Assembly: GCA_963745755.1 (NCBI GenBank)
Contig: CAVUYP010000001.1
Span: forward strand, 1,736,001-1,800,000
DNA: 64,000 nucleotides
Origin: RHKX01 sp963745755
Lineage (GTDB): Bacteria > Actinomycetota > Thermoleophilia > Solirubrobacterales > 70-9
Direction: 5' to 3'
This document shows positions 62,489 to 64,000 of this stretch, in pieces. The position numbers and the translations under genes were made by a program. The notes beneath the pieces are model-generated. The model saw only the letters and a program-made list of their open reading frames with translations, had not been told where the DNA came from and did not search any database. How positions within the stretch are numbered: position 1 is the stretch's first letter; each line of letters begins with the position of its first letter.

Positions 62489-64000
62489 ATGGACATCGAA
62501 CTCGCCCTGACGACGATCCTCGCGGTGGTCGTGCTGCTGCTGCTGGCCGCGCAGTTCACCCGCGTCCCGTACCCGATCCTGCTCGTGATCGGCGGCCTCG
62601 GGCTCGCCGCTCTGCCGCCGATCCCCGACGTCGAGCTCGACCCGGACCTCGTCCTGATCGTGATCCTGCCGCCGCTGCTCTACTCGGCCGCTTACTTCAC
62701 GCCGCTGCGCGAGCTGCGCCGCAACGTCCGCGAGATCTCGGCGCTCGCGATCGGGCTGGTCCTGGCGACGATGGTCGGCGTCGCGCTGCGTCGCCCACTT
62801 CGCGCTCGGCTTCGCCTGGGCAGCGTCGTTCGTGCTCGGTGCGATCGTCTCGCCCACCGACCCGGTCGCAGCGACCGCGATCGCCCGCCGCCTCGGTGTT
62901 CCCGGCACGGATCGTCACGATCGTCGAGGGCGAGTCGCTGATCAACGACGGCACCGCCCTCGTCGCCTACAAGTTCGCCGTCGCGGCGGTCGTCTCCGGC
63001 ACGTTCAGCCTGTTCGCCGCGGGCGGCGAATTCGTGGTCGTCGTCTGTCGGCGGGATCGCGGTCGGCATCGCCGCCGGCGCCGTGATCGCCTACGCCCGG
63101 CGTCGCATCGACGCGCCCGCCGTCGAGGTCACGATCGCGCTGTTCAGCGGCTACTTCGCCTACCTGCCGGCCGAGGCGATCGGGGTCTCCGGCGTGCTCG
63201 CCGCGGTCACGGTCGGGATCTACATGGGCCGGCTGACCTCGGTGCTGACTTCGCCGACGACGCGGATCCAGGGCAACGCCGTCTGGGAGATCGTTCAGTT
63301 CCTGCTCAACTCGGCGCTGTTCGTGCTCGTCGGCCTGCAGCTGCCCGGGATCCTCGACGGGATCGACGGCGACGCGACCGGCAAGCTGCTGCTCGACGGC
63401 GCCCTGATCGCCGCGACGGTGATGGCGATCCGGCTGCTCTGGGTCTTCCCGTTCACCTACCTGCCGCGGCTGCTGATGCCGGCGGCGAAGCGCCACCCGC
63501 CGGCGCCGTGGCGCCACACCCTGATCGTCGCCTGGACCGGCATGCGCGGCGCCGTCTCGCTCGCCGCCGCGCTGGCGCTGCCGCTGCTCGTCGACCAGCG
63601 GCGGCGCCAGTTCCCGGAGCGCAACCTGATCATCTTCCTGACCTTCGCGGTGATCCTCGTGACGCTGCTGTTGCAGGGTTTCACGCTGCCGCCGCTGATC
63701 CAGCTGCTCGGCCTCGACGACACCGACGCGGTGCTCGAGCGCGAGGAGCTCGAGGCCCGGCAGCGCGCCGCCGAGGCCGCCCTCGCGCGGCTCGAGGAGC
63801 TGACCGGCGAGGACTGGGTTCTCGACGACACCGCCGACCGGCTGCGGGGCGCATACAGCTACCGCCAGCGCCGCTTCTCGGCCCGGATCGACGACGGCGA
63901 CGGCAAGAGCGCGATGTACGAGGAGCGCTCGGAGTCGTTCCAGCGGCTGACCAGGGAGCTCCTCGAGGCCCAGCGGTCGGTGCTGATCGCCATGCGCGAC
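62489..64000 (+). pseudogene. CPA1-type Na+/H+ antiporter, three frame changes, 3' truncated
   Basis: The gene runs off the window. Joined frames give a NhaP-like membrane protein with some twelve helices: a first block (LTTILAVVVLLLLAAQFTRVPYPILLVIGGLGL), the S-P-T-D-P-V-A-A-T-A motif, EGESLINDGTALVAYK, GVSGVLAAVTVGIYMG and TGMRGAVSLAAALALP (the conserved Arg). A charged cytoplasmic tail follows. Frame changes near 62,788, at 62,901-62,903 (CCC) and near 63,046 are each one extra base. It should exchange protons for sodium or potassium. Confidence 0.82.

Overview
The window is 64 kb of very GC-rich chromosomal DNA, with third codon positions almost all G or C. It is densely packed on both strands, with no gene-free stretch over 300 bases. 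Gene content is actinobacterial: F420-type LLM oxidoreductase, Rpf-like transglycosylase, PPK2, mycobacterial-type beta-oxidation genes (fadE23/fadE24, fadA2, fabG4 and htdX relatives), GntR/FCD control and many secreted cell-wall hydrolases. My best guess is a deep-branching actinobacterium such as class Thermoleophilia (Solirubrobacterales); this is inference from gene style, not a marker gene. I saw no rRNA, tRNA, CRISPR array, insertion sequence or phage gene.

Layout. 1-4.3 kb: tail of a small membrane protein, an M23 peptidase, an enoyl-CoA hydratase, an HD hydrolase, a SpoIIM-like membrane protein and an Rpf-like transglycosylase. Two perfect TGTGA-N6-TCACA Crp-type sites lie beside the M23 and Rpf genes. 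4.4-20 kb: mixed metabolism (lipoyl ligase family, LLM oxidoreductase, two metallophosphoesterases, a MacB/FtsX-type ABC pair, a pentapeptide-like small protein, PPK2, an acyl-CoA dehydrogenase, a serine hydrolase, an SDR, an M20 peptidase, an MBL hydrolase and a P450 with its own palindromic operator). 20-24 kb: MarC, a glyoxalase, an NlpC/P60 endopeptidase and a second M23 protein that appears to start at ATC. 23.9-30 kb: one beta-oxidation operon (fadE24-fadE23-fadA2-fabG4-htdX order). 30-34.4 kb: a lipoprotein, a thioesterase and a complete polar amino-acid ABC transporter. 34.6-39 kb: a two-component system joined to an ABC exporter. 40-46 kb: gltB-gltD. 46.1-54.7 kb: a catabolic island (aldehyde dehydrogenase, GntR regulator, Gfo/Idh dehydrogenase, TIM-barrel isomerase, class III aminotransferase, ThDP enzyme) with a divergent GlcD-like oxidase; its substrate is not evident. 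54.7-64 kb: an LPG-synthase-type membrane protein, secreted orphans, an aldo/keto reductase, a sensor carrying both GGDEF and HD-GYP domains, and a truncated CPA1 antiporter.

Two cross-cutting observations matter to any reader. First, nine genes are broken by about 19 single-base frame changes; 18 read as one extra base, about half of them in short G or C runs, so these look more like sequence or assembly errors than real gene decay. Second, a dispersed element (a palindrome built on CCGAGGTCGAGG, flanked by short tandem repeats) occurs three times, always just after gene ends.
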